Source of the DNA: Basidiobolus meristosporus CBS 931.73
Lineage: Eukaryota; Basidiobolomycota; Basidiobolomycetes; Basidiobolales; Basidiobolaceae
Length of the DNA stretch: 64,000 nucleotides
Direction of reading: 5' to 3'
Assembly: GCA_002104905.1 (NCBI GenBank)
Contig: MCFE01000312.1
Location: 1 to 64,000 of the forward strand
Below are positions 10,947 through 23,634 of the stretch, piece by piece. The notes beneath the pieces were generated by a model that was not told the DNA's origin, made no database searches, and saw only the letters and a program-made list of their open reading frames with translations. A program made the translations under genes and the position numbers. Each line of letters begins with the position of its first letter. Positions within the stretch are counted from its first letter, which is position 1.

Positions 10947-12681
10947 TCAGCCCGTGCTCTTTTTACAAGTGCGCTCCTTAGCGGAGGAATCCAAGTACTT
11001 TCTAGCCGAGGAGAGAATCGCGTCCGGGATTTCTTCGGCGCGATGACAATCCTCTTCCGCCGATGGCTCATCGGTCAAACCACCCAGTTTTCTCCAGGTT
11101 TTGAGATCAAGTAGCTCCTGCTTATCGGTCTTGTGATCCACCTCCTCAGCAGCAGCACCATTACGCTGCGACTTCCAGAGAATGTCTGTGGCGATGTGGA
11201 TCAAGGCCACCAGGTAGGTCATGAAGCTGATGAAGGCGCCCTGAAGATGGCTGACAAAGGCTGGCTTGATATGCTTCATCAGGACCACAACCGACGGCTC
11301 GTAGACTTCGGTGCAGGGAGTGACTGTTCGATTCGGATGAATCACATACGGCGAGCCACGCCATTCTACCCTAGATCCAGACATCGCATAGGCCCAGAGC
11401 GGCAGGGCAGCAATTTCACGCAGGCTCCACGTCATTATGAAGTCACGGATGTTGTTGACTGGGCTCTTCATGAGCACCTGGAAGTTATTCAGGTCGTTCA
11501 GAAACCAGAAGATCATGTGGAAGGCAAAGAAGCTCAGCGGATGGATCTTCCACAACAGACTAAACCCGTATGATGCCAAGAGGCCGCAAACTATGGACTC
11601 GGTGAACGGTTCCACCAACGTGGCCGTGGTGACCATGTATTTGCGTAGTCGAATCCATCGAGCACGCCTCTTGAAGTAGTCGATGGTTTTCATGGTCCCC
11701 AACGATTGATAGGCCAGGTCCTGTGTCATCTCATGCTTGTAGCCCATGTCCCAAATTGCCTGGGCAATCTCGTTGTCCTCTGCGAGGTACTTCTTGAATG
11801 CCGATAGCCCACCAACACGCTCTAAGACACTTCGGCGGAACATGTTGGATTTTCCAACGACACAGCTATCCACCGAGGCAAAGTTGATGGCGTTGTACAT
11901 CTTCGCGTGAGCTGTGTTCAAGAACATCAATTCCAGTTCGGAGCCGAAGGAATTGGGCTTCACTCCAAATGGCGCATGGTGAACCAATCCCACTTTCGGC
12001 TTGGTCAGCTTGTCTACTGACCGGCCAAGGCATCCAGCATGTGTGAACACGTTGGAGTCAAGGATCCATACTATATCATACTTGGCGGAGTTGTAGGCTC
12101 GAATCAAGTTGTTGATTTTCGGATTCACTCCGATTAAGCTTTCACCTGATGGATGCCATGCTGCATTAGAAGTGTTGGACAAGCGAGCACCTGGTCAAAA
12201 GCTGATATTTACCAATAACAATCCGAGTATCCACGTGGGGATGCTCTGCAATGATTTCCCTGACGATCTCAATAGCGGGGTCGTCGGCAGTGGCAATACA
12301 GAAAATCACTTCGAACAGCGGGTAGTCTTGCTTGAGGCTGGAGGCCAGATTCTTTCTCATACCAAAGTCCACGCCCTTGATTGGTCGCAAGATCGTCACC
12401 CCTTGAGCTTCGTTCGGAGGAAGGCGGGAAGACAACGACGGCTTTGGGTTCGTGTAGCGAAACCGGCTGTATATAGGGCAAATTCAGCAAAAAGCAACTG
12501 GCTTCATTTTCTACTGCACCTACCATATCAGATAGCCAAGAATAGAGAGCCCGACCATAAAGCCCCACCAGGCAATCGTCAGGTACATGAAGAAGATCTG
12601 AGTGTTCGAATAAGTGGAGAGGTGCATGTAAGTCGGGCTAAACGTCGGCGCTTCTTGGAAAGAGTCTTCGAGTTCTTCCAT
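10947..12681 (-). CDS. GCS1: Ceramide glucosyltransferase (GT21)
   Basis: Three exons on the minus strand: 12681-12524, 12466-12213 and 12160-10947, with introns of 57 and 52 bp; 541 residues. It transfers glucose from UDP-glucose to ceramide to make glucosylceramide at the Golgi/ER membrane. Catalytic signature of the family is complete: first Asp pair ADD (114-115), second DSN (D172), third in AEDNE (D266) and the (R/Q)xxRW motif RRARW (302-306). An N-terminal membrane anchor (about 34-52) and C-terminal hydrophobic segments fit the usual topology. Also typical is GVNPKINNLI after the second intron. The residues at the second splice junction (I-A-W) are less certain because alternative acceptors exist. 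The C-terminal charged tail is longer than in animal enzymes. Confidence 0.93.
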
Positions 12682-14059
12682 TGATACAATAGCCACACAA
12701 GCGGTCGAAGTGTTACGTGCTTAAGGTTAAAGGGCAAACAAAATATCAAAATATAGACACGAGAATTCAGTATAATAATCCAGGAGTTACAGGTAGAGTT
12801 ATCCGTGTTTTCAATGGGCGAACTCCTTGGTTTTATGTTTACGAAAGGATATCGTGGTCTAGGATGATGCTGATGATTTCATGGCAGTGATATTATAGGG
12901 ATCAGCCTCTCAAGAAATCACTGGCTAAAGAAAATACAAGGATTGAGGTATCAATGGTGATCGTTATCTTCTGACTAATCAGCTCTTACGTGGTGAAGGC
13001 ATGGTTTCAAGGGGTGCATAATTATTCGCAGCCTCAATACTGTAAAATACTACGGAAAGCATCCAGCCTGAACGGCTCTAATTCAGGGACCGCTGAGGAA
13101 TCGCCGACCATAGCGGAGTTACTGCTCAGTAAATAACAAACCGGGCCTGACGACAGCATGTGATTGCAAAGTGTGGAAATATACCACCAATGCCAACTGC
13201 TGCGGCTCGTTGAAAGGAAGCGGGAAACCTGTGTCTGTCTGCATGACCACTTTCACTGACCTTGGCAGGGCGGGAGATTTCGATTTAGTTTTTCCATGCG
13301 GAATAATCCTCACACAACAAGGCCTAATGCCGTTGTATTGGATTCGCGGTTGTCGCCCCTACTATACATGGAATTCGGAAGTCCTTCACTTCGAATTGCC
13401 CATCTGAACACATGCTGAGGACCCTAAAATGCGGCAAGGCAATGCACGTCAGAATGGATTGCTATCCAGACTAGTCAACACTGCGCCATTCCGAAACGGT
13501 GATTGGCAGTCGCCTCAAGTGACTTTGGAATATACCTGTTGGAAGCCTGCTCCGACTTGTTTTCTAATGGGAGTCACAAACCGTGAAGTTCCATCGCAAG
13601 GGGTTTACCCTTAAGCCGTAGCTCACTCACGGCACACCAGACAACGGAGAGAACGAATGTGCGTGATGCCTTAAATGGAACTATCCTTTATTGCTTAATA
13701 TATCAGTCTCACGATCTTGGCAGATGCGGAAAATACTAGATGAATATCACCAGCCGATGATGAGGTGAATGTGACGTTTATTGGATAGGGAACGAATAAA
13801 TAACCAGATCACATGCATATGTCTGGTGGAGTTGACCGGGACAGCGGCTTTGGAAAGAGGTCGAGAACTATAGGGAAAATTGGCTAATATTACAAAAATC
13901 CTGGCACCACTTTCAATATAGGTTTTTACATATATATATTCATGGCGAAGTCAAGTAGTAGATATTAATCATCCAAAGCACCAGGAGTACTTGGGTGGCT
14001 TGGTAGATATGGAGGGAAGCTTTGGAATAGCTCACGAAAAGAAAGTTTGCTCGGGATGC
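12682..14059. other. Intergenic, no supported gene
   Basis: About 1.4 kb. Short frames at 13119-13614 have no motif. A TATATATAT tract at about 13931 is the only notable sequence. Confidence 0.4.
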
Positions 14060-15194
14060 TTAGAGTAAACTATCCATTTTACTCATGACATCCAACACCG
14101 ACGCAACTGCCTCCAGACTCCCCTTGGTGCAGCCGCATTCTTCACATGCCTCGAATATGTTCTTAGCGCTTCCAACTGCTGGCCAAACCCCAAACATGCG
14201 GAAATAATCTTCCACCTTCTCGAAGCATTTCTCTCTCTCTTCAAGATCCATGGCCCACAACGCGTTTTCCAATACGTTGGCTGCATATGAGCTGCAAATC
14301 AATGCGATGGTGCGTAGTTGTAATAGTGGCTTGAGACTCTCGTCTTGGTGGTGAATATTTGTGGTGGTTAGCGCTCTGTCAGACTTCATCAGAAGAGAGG
14401 TGGTGACTCTCTTGACGATCTCATTCTTCGTTTGGGAGTCGCTAACGGGATGCGTCGCCATGTCAAAAATCAAGAAGCTTCGCTTTTCAGTTCGCAAGAC
14501 ACCCTTGTCCACCAGTCCTTTGGCAAGTCGCTCACGTACCTGCTTCAATTGGTAGCTCACTTTGGTCAAGTTCCAAGTTTCCCCTTTAAACAAAATCAAA
14601 AAAATCAATATAGAACGGAAAATCATGTCTTGAACTATTTGGCTCTACCGCTCATGTAGTCTATCCAGTTGTTGATGCTAAGCTGTTCGTTTGAGCTTTT
14701 CATTAGCTTGATGGCTTCATCCAAAAGCACCTCACCGGTCAAACTGGAATCAACAAGCTCAACAAGTCTATCGCTTAGTCGAGTATAACTATATGTGGCA
14801 TCTTTGACCACAGAAATCCTATTGCGTAAAGCCAACTCCAGCATTATACAGCCACGCAATGCATAGCTTATGTTGTCGTTCCAAAAAGAAAGGTAGCCCT
14901 AATCGAAAACAGGGATGCAGGCAGATAAGTACCAATGCATCAGAGTTTGCAGATGATAATAAAAACAACTACAAACTAAGAGGTTACCTGTTTGTCTTTT
15001 AAGCCCATCAGCAAAACTTCCTCCATCAAAGTTAGCTTGGGAGAGAGGTCATCAAATTCTTTCCCACTCTTGGGGGTGTTTATGGAGTTGGCAGATTTCG
15101 ACCTGTTCATTGGCTGGGAGGTTTCTTCTAGATGATCGCCAGATAAGTTATTGCCTGCAACGCGGCGACGTTGTAAACCACCATTGGAAGTCAT
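14060..15194 (-). CDS. VPS74: VPS74/GOLPH3 family PI4P-binding Golgi protein
   Basis: Three exons on the minus strand: 15194-14988, 14898-14649 and 14583-14060 (introns 89 and 65 bp); 326 residues, close to yeast Vps74 (345). The family binds phosphatidylinositol 4-phosphate and retains glycosyltransferases in the Golgi through COPI. Visible matches: N-terminal LQRRR basic cluster (COPI contact in known members), [81 protein letters not shown] and a C-terminal VMSKMDSLL. The intron after LKDKQ is phase 0 and the second splits the Gly of SGETWN. ATG 15194 is chosen over an upstream in-frame Met because the family starts a few residues before the RRR cluster. Confidence 0.95.
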
Positions 15195-16371
15195 TGTTGG
15201 ATGTGGATGTGCCAGGGAAGGAAAATGGGGTTTCGAAAAGATGGAGAGCAACACTCAAAGTAACTTAGGTATATAACAAACAAGCAGGAAAATCAAGACG
15301 CCTTGATTTCTGTCAAGAAATGTTCGCCTCGAAAACAGCAAGTAGACCAGGAAATTTGGGGTTTCTCGCACTGGGGATGTTTTTAGTATTGAATTAGTAA
15401 ATTGGTATGATTTGATCTTGGTGAACTTTTTCTACATTGGCTTGTAGTCAGATTGTGTATTTCCAAATTCCCTCGAGCTGTTAAATACGGCTCGATATAA
15501 ATAGTCTTGTACGACAGTTAGCCACGTTACAGGTCCAGTATTTAAGCGTAGTTGAAAGTCCTGCTTATGCAGAAGGAAACCTCATTCTGCCTAACATGTA
15601 TTTTGGGCCTCCTACCTACTTAGGGAGTCAAATGCTGTCAACATTGCTGGGAGGTGAATTGTTATTGCCACCTCTCTCACAACAATCGCATTGGCCCGGA
15701 AGGGTGGATAACCACAGGATACCCGACATATAGGATACATCTCACCAGGAGCGCTCGGAGATGACAATGGTAAATCGTAGTACTGCCTCGGCCTCTGTTG
15801 GAGAGATCATTAAACTTGGCCAATAGCCAAGCGCGTTGCTACCGCTATCACACCTCCAGGCGAAATTCTCAACCACAGTCATGGTTACGGCCGCTTGGAC
15901 TAATTGCTTTGTGTAAAACATGGTGATGTCCCAGTCTAATAAATCATTAGTAAGCTGCCGATGAGGCTTGGTGGAATAATATCGATTTGTCAAGGGCATA
16001 TGAGAACCTCTCTAAATTAATATGTATTGTGTCGACTGAAGCATGATCAGATATGAACCTGCAGTTGCAAATGTGAGCATCCAAAAATATACGGGAATTT
16101 CAGGGAATTGTCCCACTCCCCCTTTGTATATATTCGGGGGTCGTAAGTACTAATTTGACATCAACCTCATCCTCAACTTGTTTGGCTTTATCCAATATTT
16201 TGTCATTGTACTCCATTGTTGTTTTCCCTGCTTCTGCTGAATCTTCTTCACTGAAAGAGGCGCTCGTTCTGTGGGAACGTTAATCAAAAGCCTGATTTTG
16301 TTCTTAGGTAGTCTTCAATCAATATTGAGCGATACTTTAAGCGGTGTATACCTTTCCCATAATTACAAAAC
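15195..16371. other. Divergent intergenic region, no supported gene
   Basis: Between VPS74 (minus) and the 5-phosphatase gene (plus). A TATATAC at about 15269-15276 on the minus strand could serve VPS74. An 85-codon minus frame at 15742-15999 has no recognisable feature. Confidence 0.4.
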
Positions 16372-19300
16372 ATGACTATTGAGTCGAAATGGAGAGGTGG
16401 CCCTCGAGAAGGGCAGCCCGTGAGTTCTGTTACAAGCCAATCCTCATCAAATGAAAACATCCTAGCTACAAGTCTACCCTCTGTAAAATCCCAAATTCAA
16501 CAGTGGTCAAAGTTGCAGAGCACTTCAGACAAAAAATCCAGTCCCGTGGGAACTTCTTGCGAAGCAACAAAAATATCCACCCCTCAGCTTTTGAAAAGTG
16601 CTCAGAATAGTGGGATGGGGCTGGACGCTGCTGATGCAGCCTTGCGAGCTTCTGATACGGCCGCGGACACCATTACTTTAACTAAGCCAAATTCGGAACC
16701 TATCTCCTCTCTGGAAACGTTACCTCTTTCCACATACATATCTTCTGCACCTTCTACTGCAAAATCCTCGTCTGTTTCTATCAAAGTTCAGGAAACTTTA
16801 TATCCTAATAGAAGTCTTTCCACCCCGTCGGAGGTTAGCAAAAAGGTGCCTGGCCGTATTAATTCTCCTTTTATTGATGCCGACTCCGTGCAATTGGGTT
16901 ATTCCAAAGAGACGCCTGCACTCAGATCTGCTCTCACTGAACCAGCACCAGCTGGTTTCAGAAAGGATTTCTCAAATAGTCCACCAGCTGGTCATGGCCC
17001 TACCTCTACAAATCTTGTCCCCAGCAAAGTACCACAATCGAATTTCGTATCACATCAGAATATTAGAGATCGAGGTGAAAAGATTGAAGGCATTCTAGCG
17101 TCTAACCCTTTCTCTGATGAGCAAGCTGTTTCTGATACATCCGCCCATGGAATCGGCCTGACAATGACTTGTAGTGATCCCTCATCCAAACCATTCATTC
17201 AAGTACCAGCTAGGCCCGCACCTAAAAGCAGGCCGCTCCCAATATACTCAAAGGATCTACACACTGTAAGCTCTCTACTCTCACACTCACCGCCATCAAT
17301 TGAACAGGAGATCAAGCCAGATACTCCATATCCCAACGATACCACCAACGAGTCGCATATGAGGCTTCATTCAGCTCCTGAGGAGTGTATATCACACGAC
17401 ACTGATGGGGAAGCTAGAGCACTTCCTCGCTCTGCGCATGTGCCCTCGACCTACGCAGGGACCAATAGGGTGGAGCCAGGAGGAAGAGCCCCTTTTTACA
17501 CCAACACTACCGCAAGTAACAATAATATTGATAATGAAAGAGCTCATAAGCCCCCATTACTGTATCGTTCCAACACCAGGCTTCCTAGAGCACTTGAGCA
17601 AAACGAATACAGCAGTACAAACAACCGGCGACCAATACCAAATCGCCCCAACGTTACTACTCGACAAACTGACCCGACAAACGATTTCACTGCGAAGCAA
17701 GAACTTAATCCATATCTGCACCGTTCCAAAACTGTGTCTACAAATGATGCTCGCACTAATATACGGGACCTTAGGATGCAACAAAAAGACCCGCTGGCAT
17801 CACGCCGTCCGCCCAACCCTTCCGTCCCCTTAACCCTTAATAATAGAAACCCGAACCTAGCGGATATGGCCCCTATGATACCAAGAAAGGGTGTTCCGAT
17901 CTCCAGCAAGCAGGATTATGAACAAAAGCCTGCTGTGCCACTTAGACCGATGCTTGATTCCTATTTACCTAATCCCAATCTCGCTAGCAGAGGAGCGCCT
18001 AGCCTTCTACTTGATACAATGACAGCTGAGAACAAGCCTCCCTCCTACGATCCCCAAGGCATGGCTTCCGAAGCGGTACCACCATCGCTCCCACCCAAAC
18101 CAGCTTTGCCGCAAAAATGGGCCAACAACAACTTTGGACAATACAATACATACGATACGAACATTACGCCTGATACTTTCGAGCCTTCAGCACTTTCTCG
18201 ACAGAGCTCAAACGCCACCGATTCCGATTCTAATTCAGACGATGGAACCTCCACGACGCAACAGCCGCTCTTTCCTGATCAGACATACGCCAACGTCAGA
18301 GCCCCCGAGCTTTCAGAGAAATCCGAAGCGTACACGATAAAGCTACAGCATAAAAATCCCCCCAAACGGTTCTGTATCACCGGGCACGTTGTAGTCACCG
18401 GAAACGTGGCCATAAAGGTCTGGAATATGGTAAAGCAGGAGGCAACTACGATTGGCCATGAAGATGGCCGAGTCAGCTCGATTGCAGCATGTCCCGCTGT
18501 CCGCGTTGAAGATGAAGGGAGGAGGTTCTGGTGCGGATTGTTTGATGGTACATTGATTGAGATTGATACCGAAACATGCAAGGTGACCAGCAGGATCTCC
18601 TCGGCGCATAGTTCGCCCGTAAATCATATCCTGAGGTACAAGTTACAGCTTTGGACCATCGACGACAGTGGGGTGGTGAAGATCTGGACGCCGAACGTAA
18701 ACAAACAGCTGTCATTGCTGGAGAAATCCCCCGCTATACAGATCGCCAAGAAACAGCAAGTGGCCATTGTGGTTCGAAACGAGCTCTGGACGGCCAAGGA
18801 CCGGAATCTAAATATCTATGCCTACAAGAGTGGCCACATTGGCAACTCCTTTGAGCAGGTCGAAACGTTGGATATCTTTCCCGAGTTCGGTAACTTCACC
18901 TGCTTGACGAAAAACAGAGAAGGAACCATCGTGTACTCTGGCCATATGGATGGCAAGGTCATGATCTGGGACACCATGACTCATAGCTGTGTGCGTGTTG
19001 TGCCGGTGTCCAACTACCGGATTTGCTCGTTGCTTTGCGTAAGGGAAAGGTATCTTTGGACCGGATTTGCTACTGGGCGTATCTACATCTACGATATGAG
19101 CTTCGCACACTGGAATCTCGTGAAAAGCTGGGATGCTCATCGCTCCTCTCCGGTCACTCAGCTCATATTCAACTCCTCGTCAATCTTCTTGTGCGGAAAC
19201 GTGCAGATCGCAAGCTTTGCGGAGGATGGTGGGGTCAAGATTTGGGACGGCATGCTGACCCGGGACTGGAAAGGTGGGGGACTTTTCTTTCGAATGGCGC

Positions 19301-20696
19301 GGTTCCAATAGCACTAACGTCGTGTCGATTTAGAGAAGGAGATGCTGCAGCGGGATGCGGAATTTTGCGAGTTCCGCGACATCAAGGTTCTCATTTGCTC
19401 GTGGAATATCGACGCCAGCAAACCGCAAAACCTCGAAGAAGAGGAGGCGGCAGCCATGGAGTCCTGGCTATCCGCCATCAAAGATCCGGAGATCATCGTG
19501 GTGGGTTTCCAAGAGGCGGTGAATCTGGAATCCAAAAAAGTCACAGCAAGTAAGTGTCCCTTCCTGTTTAAACGATGGGTATCCTGGTGATGTTAAGATG
19601 TCTTCGTATTTCAGAGTCTATCCTCAAGTTCAAGAACAAGAGCAAGAGCAAGACCAATGAAGAGCCTTGGACTCAGAGATATAAGCTGTGGCAGGACAAG
19701 CTGACGGAGGCCATCGGGCGGGCCGGCCACCAATCGAAATACGAGCTGATCCACTGTCATAATCTAATAGGATTGTTTACCTGTGTTTTCGTCAAGGTTA
19801 GTGAGAAACCCAAGATTCAGTGTGCAGCGGCCGGCAAAGTGAAAACCGGCTTTGGCGGTTTGCACGGCAACAAGGTAATTTGCGAGAATCGTTTTCATAG
19901 AAAACCAACTGAATCCAATTCAAACACCGATGACTAGGGCGCCATCGCGGTCCGTTTCTTGTATGAGGACTCATCCTTTTGCTTTGTCAATTGCCATCTG
20001 GCTGCAGGACAAGGCCATGTTTTACAGCGCAACAACGATGCGGCAACCATCCTGCAAACATCGGTGTTTGAGCCCATCAACGGCGACAAATTTGTTTTCG
20101 TTAAGGGCGGGAACGGCACTCTTATCACCGACCATGGCCTTTGTTTCTGGTCGGGCGATCTGAACTACCGTATAGATTTACCCAGGCAGAAGGTGCTAGA
20201 ATTGATTGGGAGGCAAGAGTGGGACAAACTCTATGAGAACGACCAGCTGCAACGGGAGCAGTCGCAGAATCTCGCCTTCATGCTACGGTCCTTCACGGAA
20301 GGGCCGATCCAATTCGCACCCACCTACAAGTACAACCCATTGTCCAACACGTACGATACCTCAGAGAAGCAGCGCATCCCAGCCTGGTGCGATCGTATCC
20401 TCTACAGGGGTGAACGGATTCAGCAGCACAGCTATGATCGGCACGAATTGACCAACTCGGACCATAGGCCAATCAGTGCAGTATTCACTGCGACCATCAA
20501 GCGAGTGCTTCCTCAAGTGGAGAAAGTCCAGGTTGATGTTGAAGCAGCGTGGGCGAATTACATGGAGAAGATCTATCACCATGGTATGGAAAACTGGCTG
20601 GTTGAGTGTGGCTACCCGCGGGAGATTGTCAAGCAGGTTCTTGAGAGAGACTACAACATCACGAACGCAGCAAACTTCCTAAATTCGCAGTACTGA
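16372..20696 (+). CDS. WD40-inositol polyphosphate 5-phosphatase, UBA-like tail
   Basis: Four exons: 16372-19273, 19334-19549, 19615-19874, 19938-20696 (introns 60-65 bp); 1378 residues. The first ~650 residues are Ser/Thr/Pro-rich and probably disordered. Residues ~665-980 form WD40-type repeats (for example NVAIKVWNM, GVVKIWTPN, GKVMIWDTM, GGVKIWDGM). The rest is an inositol polyphosphate 5-phosphatase domain: CSWNID and VVGFQEA near its start, FWSGDLNYR (1196-1204), PAWCDRIL (1274-1281) and SDHRPI (1300-1305), the two diagnostic family motifs being intact. It should remove the 5-phosphate from phosphoinositides. The last ~35 residues (1344-1378, around CGYPREIVKQVLERDYNIT) resemble a UBA-type helical bundle; that is inference. 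WD40-5-phosphatase fusions are known from other fungi and plants; the WD40 part probably recruits the enzyme to a complex. Confidence 0.92.
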
Positions 20697-22770
20697 TCTC
20701 TGCCAACGGACACACCCCATACCTTTCCTGTGCCATCCATTTATTTATCCTGTATGATTAATCGCCACTATTCTACCTACATCCCATCCATCGCCCAACT
20801 CAGCTCTGCTGCACCCTCGCAACCCTAAGTAGTAGTGTCTTCGCATTGGCCAATACCCTATATCCTATATATTGCTGTGACTTTATCGGGGAAATTGGCA
20901 TTAAAATAGCATCTCTTTACACATCAGCAGTCGTAGCCATCGCCGTGAGATGCGTCCATTTGTGAAGCTAGAATCTGGCTCTGGCGTAATTAGCCCGACA
21001 CCGAATCATCACTTCCGTAAGGGGACACAACCGTGCATGTCTCGTGCCCCGATAATTTGAAGATCTGCATTATATGCAGGTGTGTAATCAACATTAGTGG
21101 CTATTTACTGAGTTGGCTCCCTAATATCCTAGTCTGGGAATCTATCACATATGTTGATCATTGATACGCTACATGAGCAATTAACCGTTCGAGTACAAGG
21201 GGGCATGACCAGGTGCGAAAGCTCATTGTTACAACTATCAGATTCCATGTCTCGATGTCTGGTGTCATCCCGCACCCGAGTTGGCTCCCAAGACCCAAGC
21301 AGCGAGACCCACATGAAATGGCCACCAGGAACCCTCGTTGCAACACCGGTATATCGCTGGTAGCAAGACACAACCACTCAGCTGCTGATGTAATATGATG
21401 GTTTAAATCAGGCCAGATGAAGCGGGTGATTAGCACAAGTATAGCCTGGGTGGCTTGCAGATACTGCTCTTCCAGAACTGGAGATAATCACCAGCGGTTG
21501 GTGACCATTTGCCATATCAGGTGATTTTCCATAGGACTACTTGGTGCTAAAGGTGGGCAGCACACACGTAGTCCGCCGATAAAGGATATCCATGGAACTA
21601 TGAAGATCCTTGGCTGGGAGTCCGATGATCTTTCATCGCCTTCACTGCGACTGTATAATATAAGCTCCACGTTTGCATGCAAAGACCGTCACGAGCTTGG
21701 AAATCTTGTACCATGGGATGACGTAATGTGGGCGCCTACCGTTGAATCACAACAGGAACGCCAATGGGAGTGCAGTCTGTATTTGTGGGTGGCTAAAGTG
21801 CCAGTCACCAAGTTTCACCGATTCATATACTTCTCACGGACTTGGCTCCATACTAGGTGCAGGTCCAGAGAGTGGAGCGTAATGCAGCATCCGTATATGC
21901 ACCGCTTTGATGCGCATTGCCTGAGACTCGTGGAACCGAAGCGATGATGGTTTTTCCATGACATCTTGACATCGACGTCCTTGAGAGGGTACACTCGGGG
22001 GATCTTCTAAAGGCCATCATACACAGTAGGTCTATTGTTTCTTTGGAAGGGTGGCAAAGGCACAGTGATGTTTTTCAAAGCATTTTCTATTTGATTCTTC
22101 TTTCAATTAGTCGTCAACCCACTGCTCCAATATATTAATCTCCAAGGACCGACTGCTGATAGGAAACTGTTTCAATTGCCCTCCTACCATTTTCGGATCG
22201 GTCCCCCTTTTTGGAGCTCCATCGCCGGTGGTTACTTAGGGTCGTTTGCCAGCTGTGTTCCATGGTCTAATCTTCATTTCGCCCCTGACGTTGATCATGT
22301 GCGAAGTCTTGACACGATGCCGGGTATGTAGACGAGGGCGTGTGTGTGTGCAATGAATCCATGGGAGGCAACTGGTGGTGGGATGCGCCCAACACAACAG
22401 CATTGTGTCAAATGAAGTAATGGCATCCAGCAAGCCAACAGCGCTGGTATCTAGTCTTTCACATCGTGGTGTGTTTCAGCGAGGCAGGCTGCGGAGAAGC
22501 ACTTTATTGTTACAAATTGCCTGGATAAAGACTACAGGAAATACTGGATTGTTGTTCGAAAACATCCTATATACAGTTAGGGTGGTGGAAATGACGGCAT
22601 CCATGCTGCCTTAGACACCTACTGACAATGCCAGTCCATTGGGATAGACGCCATCAAACAAAGTGAGATCAATGATAGAAATTTGGAATATCTCGGTGAT
22701 GATGTAGGATAATAAATGGTGAAATATACATTGGCAGGGGCACATGCTACTTTCGCGAAGTCCAGTGGAT
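20697..22770. other. 2 kb without a supported gene
   Basis: Overlapping short frames on both strands, none with a motif or signal peptide. CG dinucleotides are present at normal density, so this is not obviously transposon-derived. Confidence 0.4.
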
Positions 22771-23490
22771 CTAAACAACCAGGACGGATACAGTGGTAGG
22801 ATTCAGGTATTCTTTTTGTAGCAATCCCAAGGGTACATCGTCCTCCTTATCGAGGATCCCTCTTGTGGATGAGTATGGCGGTGGCGGCACTCTTTGCTGG
22901 ATAGTAGGGCACGACCGACGACGGACAAGCAGGCTAGAATCCCTAGCATGGTATCGTCTCTCTTGCATCAGCTGCCTGGGGGCGATCCCTTCGCTTTTGA
23001 GCTTCAATGTGGCCTTGGTAATTAGCCGTTGGATCAAGAATACCTGAATTAGTGGGCGTCGGGAGGGCTCTTGCAGCTTCTGAAGGCTGATTTTGTATGC
23101 AAGTTGGGGAGCTGGAGTTGAGTACTCGGTTGCTGCGACGTGTGGCTCTACATATATGCTTTCCATGATTGTAACCTCGTTTGCAACCGTAGGCTCCTTC
23201 AGGTCGACGGAACCTTCGGGTAAGAAGCCTCGGGTGCTGCCCCTCTTGAGGTAAGAAGGAAGGCTGAAGAGTTTCCGTGGAGGAGCTCGTGTTACCCCGT
23301 CAACAATACCAATAGGAGCTTCGATTTTTGGTGCATCGTTCTTGGTTGGTTTTGGCTCGTTATGAAGCAGAAAAAGGCCGGAAAGTCTACGTTTAAGAGA
23401 GCCTTTTTTAGCGGGGCATTTGGGCTTAGAATTCGGGTTCTCCGAAGGCATGCTAAGCTCTATAGAAGATTGGGAGACTTTGATGACCAT
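22771..23490 (-). CDS. Unrecognised protein with LPxY and PPxY motifs
   Basis: Single open frame of 239 residues on the minus strand, with a TATA box about 140 bp upstream. I do not recognise the family. It is basic and probably mostly disordered: a Lys/Arg-rich N-terminus (KKGSLKRRLSGLF, 28-40), LPSY (77-80), a helical-looking middle rich in Leu and Lys (about 140-168), then PPPPY (202-206) and an acidic DKEDDVPLGLL segment. LPxY and PPxY are docking sites for WW domains such as those of Rsp5/NEDD4 ubiquitin ligases, so a ubiquitin-adaptor role is possible but inferred. A second Met at residue 14 could be the true start. Length and a clean promoter argue for a real gene. Confidence 0.6.
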   Translation of the reverse strand: MVIKVSQSSIELSMPSENPNSKPKCPAKKGSLKRRLSGLFLLHNEPKPTKNDAPKIEAPIGIVDGVTRAPPRKLFSLPSYLKRGSTRGFLPEGSVDLKEPTVANEVTIMESIYVEPHVAATEYSTPAPQLAYKISLQKLQEPSRRPLIQVFLIQRLITKATLKLKSEGIAPRQLMQERRYHARDSSLLVRRRSCPTIQQRVPPPPYSSTRGILDKEDDVPLGLLQKEYLNPTTVSVLVV

Positions 23491-23626
23491 TCACGGAATA
23501 AGAGGGAGTGTTGCTAGCACTAAGCGAATGTGCGATTTTAGGGATGTAGTTAATGTGATGGCTTTCTTCTGCAAGAATCCAAAAGTGTAGAATCAGTGAC
23601 AATACTTCCACAGTGCGGTGAATGAG

Positions 23627-23634
23627 CTTATATA
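23627..23634 (-). promoter_or_regulatory. TATA box for the LPxY/PPxY gene
   Basis: TATATAAG on the minus strand, 137 bp upstream of the ATG at 23490. Confidence 0.4.
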
